Positions 1-7,285 are shown, counted from the first letter of the stretch. The stretch is 11,348 bases of DNA from Thermoplasmata archaeon (GCA_021797265.1 JAJZZZ010000042.1:1-11348), one strand, 5' to 3'. Numbers and translations: made by a program. Notes: a model not told the origin generated them from the letters alone.

Positions 1-387
1 CTCAAGGCTTTCCACTACAAATCAATGTTCATCGGTTTCATGCACTTCATGGATCCGTACACATATGATGTGGACAGGGTTGAGAGATGCGATATCCACT
101 ATGCGATGCCTGATGGCAGGGTTGTGCCTTTCTGTGCATTCAATGTCATACCTGAGCTTTACAGGGATGCAACACAGAGGAAATACTCAATTCCAGCCAA
201 AACCTATGAGGAGAGGACAGGAAAGATACTCAAGAAGGACAAGTACTTCAGGGAATACACAAAGGAAGACAAGAGAAGAATACTTGCTTTCTATGAGCAG
301 AGCATAGGCAGGAAGCTCAGCGAAGATGAAATAGGTCTCAACCTTGAAGAAGCCATCCCGGTGATTTCTTCACAGAGACCCGAGTAA
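1..387 (+). CDS. tes: Tetraether lipid synthase-like radical SAM protein, C-terminal part (5' end outside window)
   Basis: The reading frame is open from base 1 and ends at TAA 385-387, so 128 C-terminal residues are visible and the start lies outside the window. The stretch with HFMDPY, then RC, HYAMPDGR and PFCAFN (residues about 15-48) matches, from memory, the conserved C-terminal region of the archaeal radical SAM family of MJ0619 and the tetraether lipid synthase Tes. Tes joins two archaeol-type lipids into membrane-spanning tetraethers by carbon-carbon coupling of phytanyl chains. Two cysteines (residues 30 and 45) sit in this region and are likely auxiliary iron-sulfur cluster ligands (inference). 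The CX3CX2C radical SAM motif would be upstream and cannot be seen. The last 50 or so residues are charged and helical-looking. Another member of the same radical SAM subfamily with a different substrate is the main alternative. A T-rich stretch follows the stop codon. Confidence 0.72.
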   Translation, partial: LKAFHYKSMFIGFMHFMDPYTYDVDRVERCDIHYAMPDGRVVPFCAFNVIPELYRDATQRKYSIPAKTYEERTGKILKKDKYFREYTKEDKRRILAFYEQSIGRKLSEDEIGLNLEEAIPVISSQRPE

Positions 388-393
388 TCCCAA

Positions 394-405
394 ATTTTAT
401 TTTTA
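394..405 (+). terminator. T-rich stretch after the tes-like gene, possible terminator
   Basis: Ten of these twelve bases are T, starting 7 bases after the stop codon of the tes-like gene. Archaeal RNA polymerase often terminates at oligo-T runs without a hairpin, so this may end the upstream transcript. It overlaps the TATA-like box of the archease gene, so its T-richness may simply reflect that promoter. Confidence 0.3.
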
Positions 406-410
406 AATAC
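400..410 (+). promoter_or_regulatory. TATA-like box of the archease gene
   Basis: The sequence TTTTTAAATAC lies with its centre about 22 bases before the TTG start at 427, and there is no Shine-Dalgarno sequence between them. That spacing would place transcription initiation at or next to the start codon, as for leaderless archaeal mRNAs. Function is inferred from sequence and spacing only. Confidence 0.5.
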
Positions 411-426
411 CAATTCCTTTACTCAA

Positions 427-834
427 TTGCAGTACGAGATTTTTGACCATACCGGTGATGTGGGCCTCAGATTTTACGGATCTACATTTGAGGAGTTATT
501 TTCTTCCGCTGTCGCAGGCATGGCAAAGCTTATGGGACGCCAGCCGGGCAGGCACAGTCACGTTTCCAGAAAAGAGATCATAGCCGAGAAAGGAAATGAG
601 CTTATCCTGTACACCATCCTCTCACGTGTACTTTATTACTTTGAGGCTCAGTCAGAACTTTACGGCAATGCCAGTTTTCCTGAAGGTATTAAGCCCGGAG
701 AAACGGCAGTACTGCTCACGGGATACAGAATCAATTCACGGTTCAGGTATGACTACGTCATAAAGGCACCCACATTCCACAGGCTGGTGCTGCGTCCGGC
801 CGAGGGCTACGGTACCATAGTTTTCGACATATGA
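427..834 (+). CDS. Archease (activator of the RtcB tRNA ligase)
   Basis: This 135-residue protein has the usual archease length. The N-terminal motif is [12 protein letters not shown] (residues 3-14), and the C-terminal signature runs from IKAPTFH to the final FDI. The acidic residues in these two segments form the metal-binding site in characterised family members. Archease accelerates guanylylation and turnover of RtcB, which joins tRNA exons after intron removal; RtcB is not in this window. The start is TTG at 427. The first in-frame ATG (520-522) would delete the conserved DHTGD motif, and the TATA-like box at 400-410 is correctly placed for a leaderless TTG start. The middle segment around residues 38-48 ([11 protein letters not shown]) is more basic than I would expect for the family. 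The gene stands alone between its own promoter and that of the decarboxylase gene. Confidence 0.9.
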   Translation: MQYEIFDHTGDVGLRFYGSTFEELFSSAVAGMAKLMGRQPGRHSHVSRKEIIAEKGNELILYTILSRVLYYFEAQSELYGNASFPEGIKPGETAVLLTGYRINSRFRYDYVIKAPTFHRLVLRPAEGYGTIVFDI

Positions 835-910
835 TGCATGCCGGTCTAACAGATGGCTGGTCAGTGCCTGCTTAAAAGGCATGCGGCTATGCATCTCCTG
901 CAATGATCAA

Positions 911-920
911 GATTTTAATT
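911..920 (+). promoter_or_regulatory. TATA-like box of the arginine decarboxylase gene
   Basis: GATTTTAATT is centred about 25 bases before the ATG at 941, the spacing expected for a leaderless archaeal transcript. This supports the 941 start over the ATG at 881, for which the box would lie inside the coding sequence. It probably drives both the decarboxylase gene and leuS. Confidence 0.5.
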
Positions 921-940
921 CAAATGACATAACCCTACCA

Positions 941-1492
941 ATGACTAGTCTTGTTCCGAAGAAAATCTTCTTCACACGGGGAGTGGGGAGAGGACAGAGC
1001 CAGCTGCAGTCCTTTGAGGAAGCACTCAGGGATGGAGGAATTGCCCCATTCAACCTGGTTGGCATAAGCTCCATCTTCCCGCCATTTGCGGAAACGGTTA
1101 CCAGGGAGCAGGGGCTCAGACTTCTGTCTCCCGGGCAGATTCTTTTCACTGTTCTTGCAAGGAACTCATCAGATGAGCTTAACAGGATGATTTCTGCAGC
1201 AATAGGTTATGCCATCCCAACAGACAGGAGCAGGTGGGGATATCTCAGCGAGCACCACAGTTTCGGCGAGACCGAGAAAACGGCCGGATACTTTGCGGAA
1301 AAACTCGCTGCGGAAATGCTTGCCAGCACCATGGGAACAACCGACAAACTGATCTGGAACCAGGAGAAAGAGGAATACGTCCTGGAGAACAGGATACTGA
1401 CAACAAAGAATATATGTTCAACTGCTGTTGTCATGAAACCTGGCGAATGGACAACTGTAATAGCCGCAGCTGTCCTGATCGCAGAGGAGTAA
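941..1492 (+). CDS. pdaD: Pyruvoyl-dependent arginine decarboxylase
   Basis: The enzyme decarboxylates L-arginine to agmatine, the first step of archaeal polyamine synthesis and the source of agmatine for agmatidine in tRNA-Ile2. With the ATG at 941 the product is 183 residues (about 165 in Methanocaldococcus jannaschii). The family begins with [12 protein letters not shown], seen here at residues 5-16. The self-cleavage site is GISSIFPP, so chain cleavage between Ser43 and Ser44 should give a beta subunit and a pyruvoyl-capped alpha subunit. The segment [13 protein letters not shown] holds Glu104, probably equivalent to the catalytic Glu109 of the M. jannaschii enzyme. An in-frame ATG at 881 would add 20 residues ([20 protein letters not shown]) that I do not recognise in the family, with no ribosome binding site. 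The TATA-like box at 911-920 fits 941. Cotranscribed with leuS 3 bases downstream. Confidence 0.9.
   Translation: MTSLVPKKIFFTRGVGRGQSQLQSFEEALRDGGIAPFNLVGISSIFPPFAETVTREQGLRLLSPGQILFTVLARNSSDELNRMISAAIGYAIPTDRSRWGYLSEHHSFGETEKTAGYFAEKLAAEMLASTMGTTDKLIWNQEKEEYVLENRILTTKNICSTAVVMKPGEWTTVIAAAVLIAEE
1484..1489 (+). promoter_or_regulatory. Ribosome binding site of leuS
   Basis: GAGGAG ends 6 bases before the leuS ATG at 1496. It is formed by the last two sense codons of the decarboxylase gene. It is the clearest Shine-Dalgarno sequence in the window, consistent with leuS being an internal operon gene while the promoter-proximal genes appear leaderless. Confidence 0.6.
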
Positions 1493-1495
1493 GAA

Positions 1496-4246
1496 ATGGA
1501 TCAGTCCATCGAGGAGAAGTGGCAGAAAAGATGGGCCGAATCCCATGTTTTTGAGCCAGATATGGACCCTGCAAGAAAAAAATTCATGATAACTGTGCCA
1601 TGGCCATATACCAACGGACCACTGCATGTTGGCCATGGAAGGACATACACCCTGGCTGACATAATTGCCAGGTACAGGAGAATGACAGGATACAACGTTC
1701 TCTTCCCCATGGCTTTCCACCAGAGTGGCACCCCGATTCTTGCTTTTTCAGAGAGAATTCGCCTAAACGATGAAAAAACCATAAAACAGTACCGTGAAAA
1801 CCTGTCCGAATATGAAGAGCCTGAGAACATTGATTCCATAATTGAATCATTCAGGCAACCGGAAAATATTGCTGCTTACTTTTCAGAGAGGATAATAAAG
1901 GATTTCACCAGCCTGGGCTATTCAATGGACTGGACCAGGCGTTTCACCTCGGCAGATCCGTTTTACCAGGATTTTGTTGTATGGCAGTTCAACAGGCTCC
2001 ACGACAGGGGCCTAATAAAAAGCGGCAGATATCCTGTGCTTTACAGTGTTGATGATCAGAATGCAGTTGGGGAGGATGATATCAGCGATGGCGACATCGA
2101 CAAGGTCACAATTGAGGAATATACAGCAGTGATCTTCAGGGGCGAAGAATATTCACTTGTGGCTGCCTCCCTGAGGCCCGAAACCATATTCGGCATAACA
2201 AACCTCTGGATTTCACCGTCCGGCGACTATGTCCTTGTCGAAATGGATGGCAGAAAATTTGTGGTTTCCAGGGAAGCCTCTGAAAAGCTTGCACTGCAGC
2301 ATGACGATATTACGCTAATTGGAAGCATCCGGAATTCACAGATCCTCTCCCAGAAATTTACTGCACCATTCAGCAGCAGAAAACTGAAGGTGTACCAGGC
2401 AGAGTTTGTGGACCCGGATAACGGCACTGGCGTTGTGTATTCTGTTCCGGGGCATGCAGTATGGGATTTTGTTGCCATGAAGGAATACTCCATAGATGTA
2501 GATCCGGTTACAGTTATCGATGTCCCATCTGATCAGGGGATCACAGTTCAGTCACTTGTTTCACAGGCCGGCATAAAGGGAATAAACGATTCTGATCTCA
2601 TCAGGGAGGCAACGCAGAAGCTGTACAAAGAAGAATTTTATTCGGGAAGGATGAATGGCGACAACGGAAAATATTCAGGAATGACCGTACAGCAGGCAAG
2701 GGACTCCATTAAGGATGACCTTTTTGAGGAGAAACTTGGCTTCATTTTCTATGAGACCTCGCGGCATGCCACAACCCGGGCTGGTTCAAAGGTTGTGGTT
2801 GCAGTCATGAAGGATCAGTGGTTCATAGATTACTCAGTTCCCTGGTGGAAGAAACTTTCCCATGAACTCGTGGGAAGGATGTTCTACTACCCTGAATTCT
2901 ACAGGAACGCAATGAACGACGCAATAGACTGGCTGCGGGAAAGGCCATGCGCACGCCGGAGAGGCATAGGAACCAGGCTCCCCTTTAACAGGGAATGGGT
3001 CATAGAGTCCCTGTCCGATTCCACAATATATCCTGCAGTTTACACAAATTCAACCCAGCTCAAAGAGATATTCCGCCTGCTTGGCAGGATACCGGAAGGG
3101 ATCATGGATTTCATTTACGGTTCGGGCGACAGGAGCTTGCTGGCAGAATATGATGAGGCTGTGCAGGATCTTGCCATGGAAGCCAGAAGGAGCCTTGAAT
3201 ACTGGTACGGCGTCGACATAAGGCTCACGGCTCACCCACACCTCAGCAATCACCTCTCATTCTATGTGATGAACCATGCCGCACTGTTCCCAGAGAATCT
3301 GCAACCTAAGGGCCTCATAATATCCGGGCTTGTAATATCAAATGGCGCCAAGATATCCAAGAGCAAGGGAAATGCAATATCACTTCTCAGGATATCACAC
3401 CGTTATTCGGCCGATCTTTACAGGCTCTTTGTTGCAGTCAATGCAGATATTGCGTCAACGCTTGACTGGAATGAAGACGAAATCCAGGCTGTAAGGAAGA
3501 AGTATGAGACGTTCCTTGCCCTTGTTTCCAACCGCCAGCATGAACCCGGGTTCATCTCAACCCAGATAGAAAGCTGGTTCGAGTCCAGATTCAACCAGCA
3601 TCTCGGGGAATATTTCCAGGGAATGGAGAATTTCGATCTGAGGGGCGCAATCATCTCCATATTCTATGAGGTCATGAATGATATCAGGTATGTGGAACAG
3701 AGAGGTGGAAATACAGGATATGCCATTTCACGGATCCTGGACCGCTGGATACAGGCGCTTGCGCCAGTGATACCACACACCTGTGAAGAGCTATGGGAAT
3801 CCATGGGAAAAGAAGGATTTGTGAGCACCGCAATCATGGATAAAAACAACCCGGGGCCAGTTGACAATGATATCCTGTCTGCAGAAAAGTACCTGCAGAA
3901 GGTTATACAGGATATCAGGGACATAATCAAGGCAACATCAATAGACCCTGCAATCATAGAAATCAGCGTATGCGGCAGTGAAATGAGGAAACTGGCTTCA
4001 TTGCTGGCAGAAAACCGGGTATCGGAAGCGACGCCACGCCTGAAGCCTTTTATCGGGGATTACATGAAAAACAAAAGGAATATCGACTCCTCCGTCAGTG
4101 GGGAGGCAGCCATACTCAGGGACAGCCTCAACTATCTTGAAAAGACCTTCCAGTGCCAGGTCAATATCAGTGAGAATTCTCCGGTGCCTGGGAAGAAGAT
4201 CGCATGGCCCGGCAGGCCGGTCATTATGCTGAAGCCCTCATCATGA
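1496..4246 (+). CDS. leuS: Leucyl-tRNA synthetase, archaeal type
   Basis: This 916-residue class I synthetase charges tRNA-Leu in the cytoplasm. The Rossmann fold begins with PWPYTNGPLHVGHGRTYTLAD, carrying the HIGH-type motif HVGH (44-47). The KMSKS-type motif is KISKS (619-623), followed by GNA. Between them lies the CP1 editing domain with RPETIFGITN (227-236) and GTGVVYSVP followed by an acidic residue at Asp324, equivalent to the universally conserved editing Asp. The segment WLRERPCARRRGIGTRLPF is the archaeal/eukaryotic counterpart that separates this from bacterial LeuRS. The C-terminal third is the helical anticodon-binding domain and a short tRNA-contacting tail ending KIAWPGRPVIML. 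The length is slightly below the roughly 967 residues of Pyrococcus. Editing-site position 225 is Ser where I would expect Thr (TLRPET). The ATG start follows a GAGGAG site; the gene ends before a new promoter. Confidence 0.97.
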   Translation: MDQSIEEKWQKRWAESHVFEPDMDPARKKFMITVPWPYTNGPLHVGHGRTYTLADIIARYRRMTGYNVLFPMAFHQSGTPILAFSERIRLNDEKTIKQYRENLSEYEEPENIDSIIESFRQPENIAAYFSERIIKDFTSLGYSMDWTRRFTSADPFYQDFVVWQFNRLHDRGLIKSGRYPVLYSVDDQNAVGEDDISDGDIDKVTIEEYTAVIFRGEEYSLVAASLRPETIFGITNLWISPSGDYVLVEMDGRKFVVSREASEKLALQHDDITLIGSIRNSQILSQKFTAPFSSRKLKVYQAEFVDPDNGTGVVYSVPGHAVWDFVAMKEYSIDVDPVTVIDVPSDQGITVQSLVSQAGIKGINDSDLIREATQKLYKEEFYSGRMNGDNGKYSGMTVQQARDSIKDDLFEEKLGFIFYETSRHATTRAGSKVVVAVMKDQWFIDYSVPWWKKLSHELVGRMFYYPEFYRNAMNDAIDWLRERPCARRRGIGTRLPFNREWVIESLSDSTIYPAVYTNSTQLKEIFRLLGRIPEGIMDFIYGSGDRSLLAEYDEAVQDLAMEARRSLEYWYGVDIRLTAHPHLSNHLSFYVMNHAALFPENLQPKGLIISGLVISNGAKISKSKGNAISLLRISHRYSADLYRLFVAVNADIASTLDWNEDEIQAVRKKYETFLALVSNRQHEPGFISTQIESWFESRFNQHLGEYFQGMENFDLRGAIISIFYEVMNDIRYVEQRGGNTGYAISRILDRWIQALAPVIPHTCEELWESMGKEGFVSTAIMDKNNPGPVDNDILSAEKYLQKVIQDIRDIIKATSIDPAIIEISVCGSEMRKLASLLAENRVSEATPRLKPFIGDYMKNKRNIDSSVSGEAAILRDSLNYLEKTFQCQVNISENSPVPGKKIAWPGRPVIMLKPSS

Positions 4247-4282
4247 ATATTTCAGTCATTCCCCCCGGATTTCCTCTTTCGA

Positions 4283-4292
4283 TATTTAATTA
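4283..4292 (+). promoter_or_regulatory. TATA-like box of the aldolase/dehydrogenase gene
   Basis: TATTTAATTA is centred about 28 bases before the ATG at 4316, with no Shine-Dalgarno sequence before that ATG, so a leaderless transcript is likely. The box contains the palindrome TTAATTAA and is flanked by GATAT (4281-4285) and ATATC (4296-4300), a possible regulator site. A pyrimidine-rich stretch at 4269-4280 just upstream may help end the leuS transcript. Confidence 0.5.
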
Positions 4293-4315
4293 AACATATC
4301 AGGCATTTCGGCAGC

Positions 4316-6292
4316 ATGGCTGAAGAACGCAAAGGGAGAACATTCAACTCACCGCTGGAAGAGCGAGTTTATTATTCAAGACTTCTGGGCAGGGATTCCT
4401 CGCTGGTGCTGCATGGGGGCGGCAACACCTCCGTAAAGGTCACGGAAAGGGATCACACAGGAAGGGATATCCATGTCCTCAGGGTGAAGGGAAGCGGATC
4501 CGATCTTGCCACCATTACTGAGAGTGGCTTCACCGGCCTCAGGATGGATGACCTCCTGGCCGCGATGAAGATCAAGGAAATGTCAGATGAGGAAATGGTT
4601 GCATACATGCGGAAGAGCATGGTGGATCCATCCGAGCCCTCTCCGAGCGTGGAATCGTTCCTGCATGCCTTCATACCGCACGCCTATGTAGATCATTCGC
4701 ATTCTGACGCAATACTTTCAATCACGAACACCACAATGAAGCCTGAAGAAATAAAAAACATACTCGGGGATGTAATGGTGATTCCCTACATCCCCCCCGG
4801 CTTCAAGCTCGCGAGGGCCCTTCTGGGGATAATAGAATCAATGGGGCCGGAAATAAAGGGAATTGTGCTTTCACGCCACGGCCTCTTCACCTTTGGCGAC
4901 AGCGGAAGGGAGAGCTACGACCGCCATATGGAGATAGTGTCCGCAGCAGAGAAATATATCAGCGAAAAACTGAAAGGCACAGATCTTTTTCCAAAGAAAT
5001 ATGACAGGGTTGATCCCGCAGCTGTGGAACTACTGCTTCCCACAATCCGCGGACTTCTGTCCAGATCAACCAAAAAGGTGCTGAAGATTGCAACGGATGA
5101 GGCATCGCTGAAGATATCCATGTCAGGCGAGGCGGAGAAGCTGGCTACCAACGGGCCTGCAACTCCAGATATGCTCATAAGGACAAAGTTTGATTATGCC
5201 TACATTGACGACGTATCAAAATCGACTCATGTGATTGACGAATATGCAGAAAAATACCAGGAAGAGTACAGAAAATATGTCAGGGGATTCCCCATGCATG
5301 ACCCGTATCCGTCATGCATGGTCATAAGAGGATATGGCCTTGTTACAGCCGGCATAAATTCCAGAGAAGCATCAATTGCAATGGATCAGATGAGGCACTC
5401 CCTGCTGGTGAATGCCAGGGCAATGAGGCTTGGAGGCAACTCATTCATATCCCGGAAGGAGGCGTATGAAATGGAATACTGGCCGCTTGAGGAGGCCAAG
5501 CTGAAGAAATTCCGTCCACGCCCCCTTGAGGGCCATGTATCGGTGGTCACAGGAGCGGCCAGTGGAATCGGACTGGAGGTTGCGAGAAAACTTTCCCTGA
5601 ACGGTTCAGTGGTGATCGCCTGTGATCTTGATCCGGATGTCACCAGCGTTTCAAAGACACTGGAAACGGAATCCCGAAATCCGGTGATCCCCGCCGTCAT
5701 TGACATCTCCAGCGAAGAGGCAGTGGAGAAAGCTTACAGGAATGCAGTACTGGAGTTCGGTGGCGTGGATGTGCTGTTCAACAATGCGGGTGTGCTCAAG
5801 AGCAGCCTTATTGAAGATACAACCGTCCAGGACCTGGACCTCCACTACAGGGTAAATGCCAGAGGCACATTTCTGATGACACGTGAGGCATTCAAGATCA
5901 TGAAGGCACAGAACATGGGGGGCAACATGGTTTTCAACATAACCAAGAATCTCACAAATCCAGGCCCAGGAATGCTGTCATACGGATCCACCAAGGCATT
6001 TGCCGCCCATGTCTGCCATTATGTTGCCAAGGAAGGTGGAAAATATGGAATCAGGGCAAACATAGTAAATCCTGACAAGATATTCAGGGGGTCCAAGATA
6101 TGGGAAAATGGTGTCCTTGAAGCCAGAGCCAAAGCAAAGGGACAGACAGTGGAGCAGTACAAGACACAGAATCTGCTGAGAAGAGAGGTACTGCCCGATC
6201 ACGTTGCAAATGTGGTCCTTGCACTTATAAACGAGGATGCTTTTGGAGCCACAACAGATGCAATGATACCCATAGATGGTGGAATTATCTGA
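4316..6292 (+). CDS. Bifunctional class II aldolase / short-chain dehydrogenase (RhaD-SDR fusion type)
   Basis: This 658-residue fusion resembles the bacterial RhaEW/YuxG type, in which a rhamnulose-1-phosphate aldolase is joined to a lactaldehyde-oxidising dehydrogenase. The N-terminal half (about 1-390) is a class II aldolase, with phosphate-binding HGGGNTSVK (33-41) and likely zinc ligands His127, His129 (DHSHSD) and His188 (SRHG). The C-terminal half (about 405-658) is a short-chain dehydrogenase with TGAASGIG (412-419), Asp437 after strand beta-2 favouring NAD, NNAG (489-492), and Tyr556/Lys560 (YxxxK). The catalytic Ser position, 13 residues before Tyr, is Thr543. Expected reaction: cleavage of a deoxyketose 1-phosphate to dihydroxyacetone phosphate plus lactaldehyde, then oxidation of the aldehyde. 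The substrate is inferred; no isomerase, kinase or sugar transporter is adjacent. Its own TATA-like box precedes it. The 3' end overlaps the opposing gene by 8 bases. Confidence 0.88.
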   Translation: MAEERKGRTFNSPLEERVYYSRLLGRDSSLVLHGGGNTSVKVTERDHTGRDIHVLRVKGSGSDLATITESGFTGLRMDDLLAAMKIKEMSDEEMVAYMRKSMVDPSEPSPSVESFLHAFIPHAYVDHSHSDAILSITNTTMKPEEIKNILGDVMVIPYIPPGFKLARALLGIIESMGPEIKGIVLSRHGLFTFGDSGRESYDRHMEIVSAAEKYISEKLKGTDLFPKKYDRVDPAAVELLLPTIRGLLSRSTKKVLKIATDEASLKISMSGEAEKLATNGPATPDMLIRTKFDYAYIDDVSKSTHVIDEYAEKYQEEYRKYVRGFPMHDPYPSCMVIRGYGLVTAGINSREASIAMDQMRHSLLVNARAMRLGGNSFISRKEAYEMEYWPLEEAKLKKFRPRPLEGHVSVVTGAASGIGLEVARKLSLNGSVVIACDLDPDVTSVSKTLETESRNPVIPAVIDISSEEAVEKAYRNAVLEFGGVDVLFNNAGVLKSSLIEDTTVQDLDLHYRVNARGTFLMTREAFKIMKAQNMGGNMVFNITKNLTNPGPGMLSYGSTKAFAAHVCHYVAKEGGKYGIRANIVNPDKIFRGSKIWENGVLEARAKAKGQTVEQYKTQNLLRREVLPDHVANVVLALINEDAFGATTDAMIPIDGGII

Positions 6293-7259
6293 TAAGAAGT
6301 TCCTTCAAAACCCGGACAATGCCAAGGTCAATGCCGAAATTCCGGAAGTCTTTCTTCACCGCCGGTATAACTGCAAGACTGGCAGGCTTTGCCATCTTCC
6401 CCCTTCTGGCATCCATAAGGAGTGAGAACAGCTTTTCGTAGTGGCCGAATTTTTTTCTTACGGCATTTCCGTACTTTATCTTTATTTCCTGGAAATCTGT
6501 TTCATGGGATATGGTCTGGAACAGTAATTCCGCACACTCAATTGATGGGAGGATGCCTTCACCTGTAATGGGGCTCACAGTACCGATTGATTCCCCGACG
6601 CCCACTGCCCTTCCACTGAACATTCTGCTGAAAAGAGGCCTCAGCCTTAAATCCCTGGCCATGATGGCTGAATGCTCAATGTTTTCCAGACTTTTCCTTA
6701 TGAGAACCGCAGAATCTGAGCCTGCACCAACGTGGTAACCCTGCTCAAGAGGAAATTCCCAGTAATAGCCATGTCCTCCGGAAAAATACCTGAAATAAAA
6801 TTCCCCATGGCTGGCTGATCCTGACAGATATTCGGTTGTATGCATTGTGAAGTCTTCTGGGGCCGCACCAAGATAATGCCTGGAAATCCCGGTGGCATCC
6901 ACCAGTATGTCATCCTCTCCCGGCAGTGGCGCCATTCTCCTTTCAACACGGACCGTGGAAACAAGGTCACCCTCAAACCGGCTCTTGTCTATTGTGCACA
7001 GTCCTGTGGATGGGAAGTGCAATTCCGGCATCCCTTCGCCTGTGATTATCACCGAACCAGCCCTCCTCTGGATATATGTATCGCCATCCAACCCTGCAAG
7101 CCCTGCATATTTCTTGAAAGTGACTTCGTTTGTTGCATAACCGCATGGAATCCTGAATCCAGGTTTTTTGGGGTCATACAGCCTGAATTCAACTCCCGTT
7201 GCGGCAAGCCGCCCTGCAAGATATGATCCAGCCACGCCTGACCCGGCTATTACTATCAC
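6285..7259 (-). CDS. FAD-dependent geranylgeranyl reductase family protein, short form
   Basis: With a GTG start at 7259 the product is 324 residues. It opens directly with a FAD-binding Rossmann motif, VIVIAGSGVAGSYLAGRL (GxGxxG at 6-11), then PCG (38-40), which matches the PxxCG region of geranylgeranyl reductases. DATG (121-124) is the second dinucleotide contact. GYYWEFP (164-170) matches the family motif PxxYxWxFP except that Gly162 replaces the Pro. VGESIGTVSPITGEGI (221-236) matches the usual GDAxGxxxPxxGxGI, with Glu223 in place of Asp. Characterised members saturate the geranylgeranyl chains of archaeal membrane lipids; Thermoplasma's enzyme is near 400 residues, so this is a shorter paralogue whose substrate is unknown. 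The frame is open upstream to 7475 but that part runs into truA and shows no family similarity. A TATA-like box at 7277-7285 fits a leaderless GTG start. Confidence 0.8.
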   Translation of the reverse strand: MIVIAGSGVAGSYLAGRLAATGVEFRLYDPKKPGFRIPCGYATNEVTFKKYAGLAGLDGDTYIQRRAGSVIITGEGMPELHFPSTGLCTIDKSRFEGDLVSTVRVERRMAPLPGEDDILVDATGISRHYLGAAPEDFTMHTTEYLSGSASHGEFYFRYFSGGHGYYWEFPLEQGYHVGAGSDSAVLIRKSLENIEHSAIMARDLRLRPLFSRMFSGRAVGVGESIGTVSPITGEGILPSIECAELLFQTISHETDFQEIKIKYGNAVRKKFGHYEKLFSLLMDARRGKMAKPASLAVIPAVKKDFRNFGIDLGIVRVLKELLIR

Positions 7260-7276
7260 CGGGGAGCATGCTATGC

Positions 7277-7285
7277 GTAAATAAT
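7277..7285. promoter_or_regulatory. Shared TATA-like box between the reductase-family gene and truA
   Basis: TAAATAATA on the plus strand reads TATTATTTA on the minus strand. Its centre is about 29 bases from the truA ATG (7310) and about 22 bases from the reductase GTG (7259), both near the spacing for leaderless archaeal transcripts. It is the best AT-rich element in the 50-base gap. Another AT-rich stretch, CATATA at 7295-7300, is too close to the truA start to act as its TATA box. Confidence 0.4.

Noticed and set aside
836..884. Inverted repeat GCATGCC ... GGCATGC with a 35-base loop before the decarboxylase gene
   Set aside because: The stem is only 7 bp with a long loop and no T-run. 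GCATGC occurs several other times in the window, inside genes too, so chance is enough.
853..906. 17-codon frame before the decarboxylase gene, possible leader peptide
   Set aside because: It ends upstream of the likely promoter at 911-920, has no ribosome binding site or promoter of its own, and shows no run of regulatory codons.
6840..7226. 128-codon plus-strand open frame inside the reductase-family gene
   Set aside because: It lies antisense to a gene with clear FAD motifs, shows no recognisable family and has the cysteine- and proline-rich look of a shadow frame.
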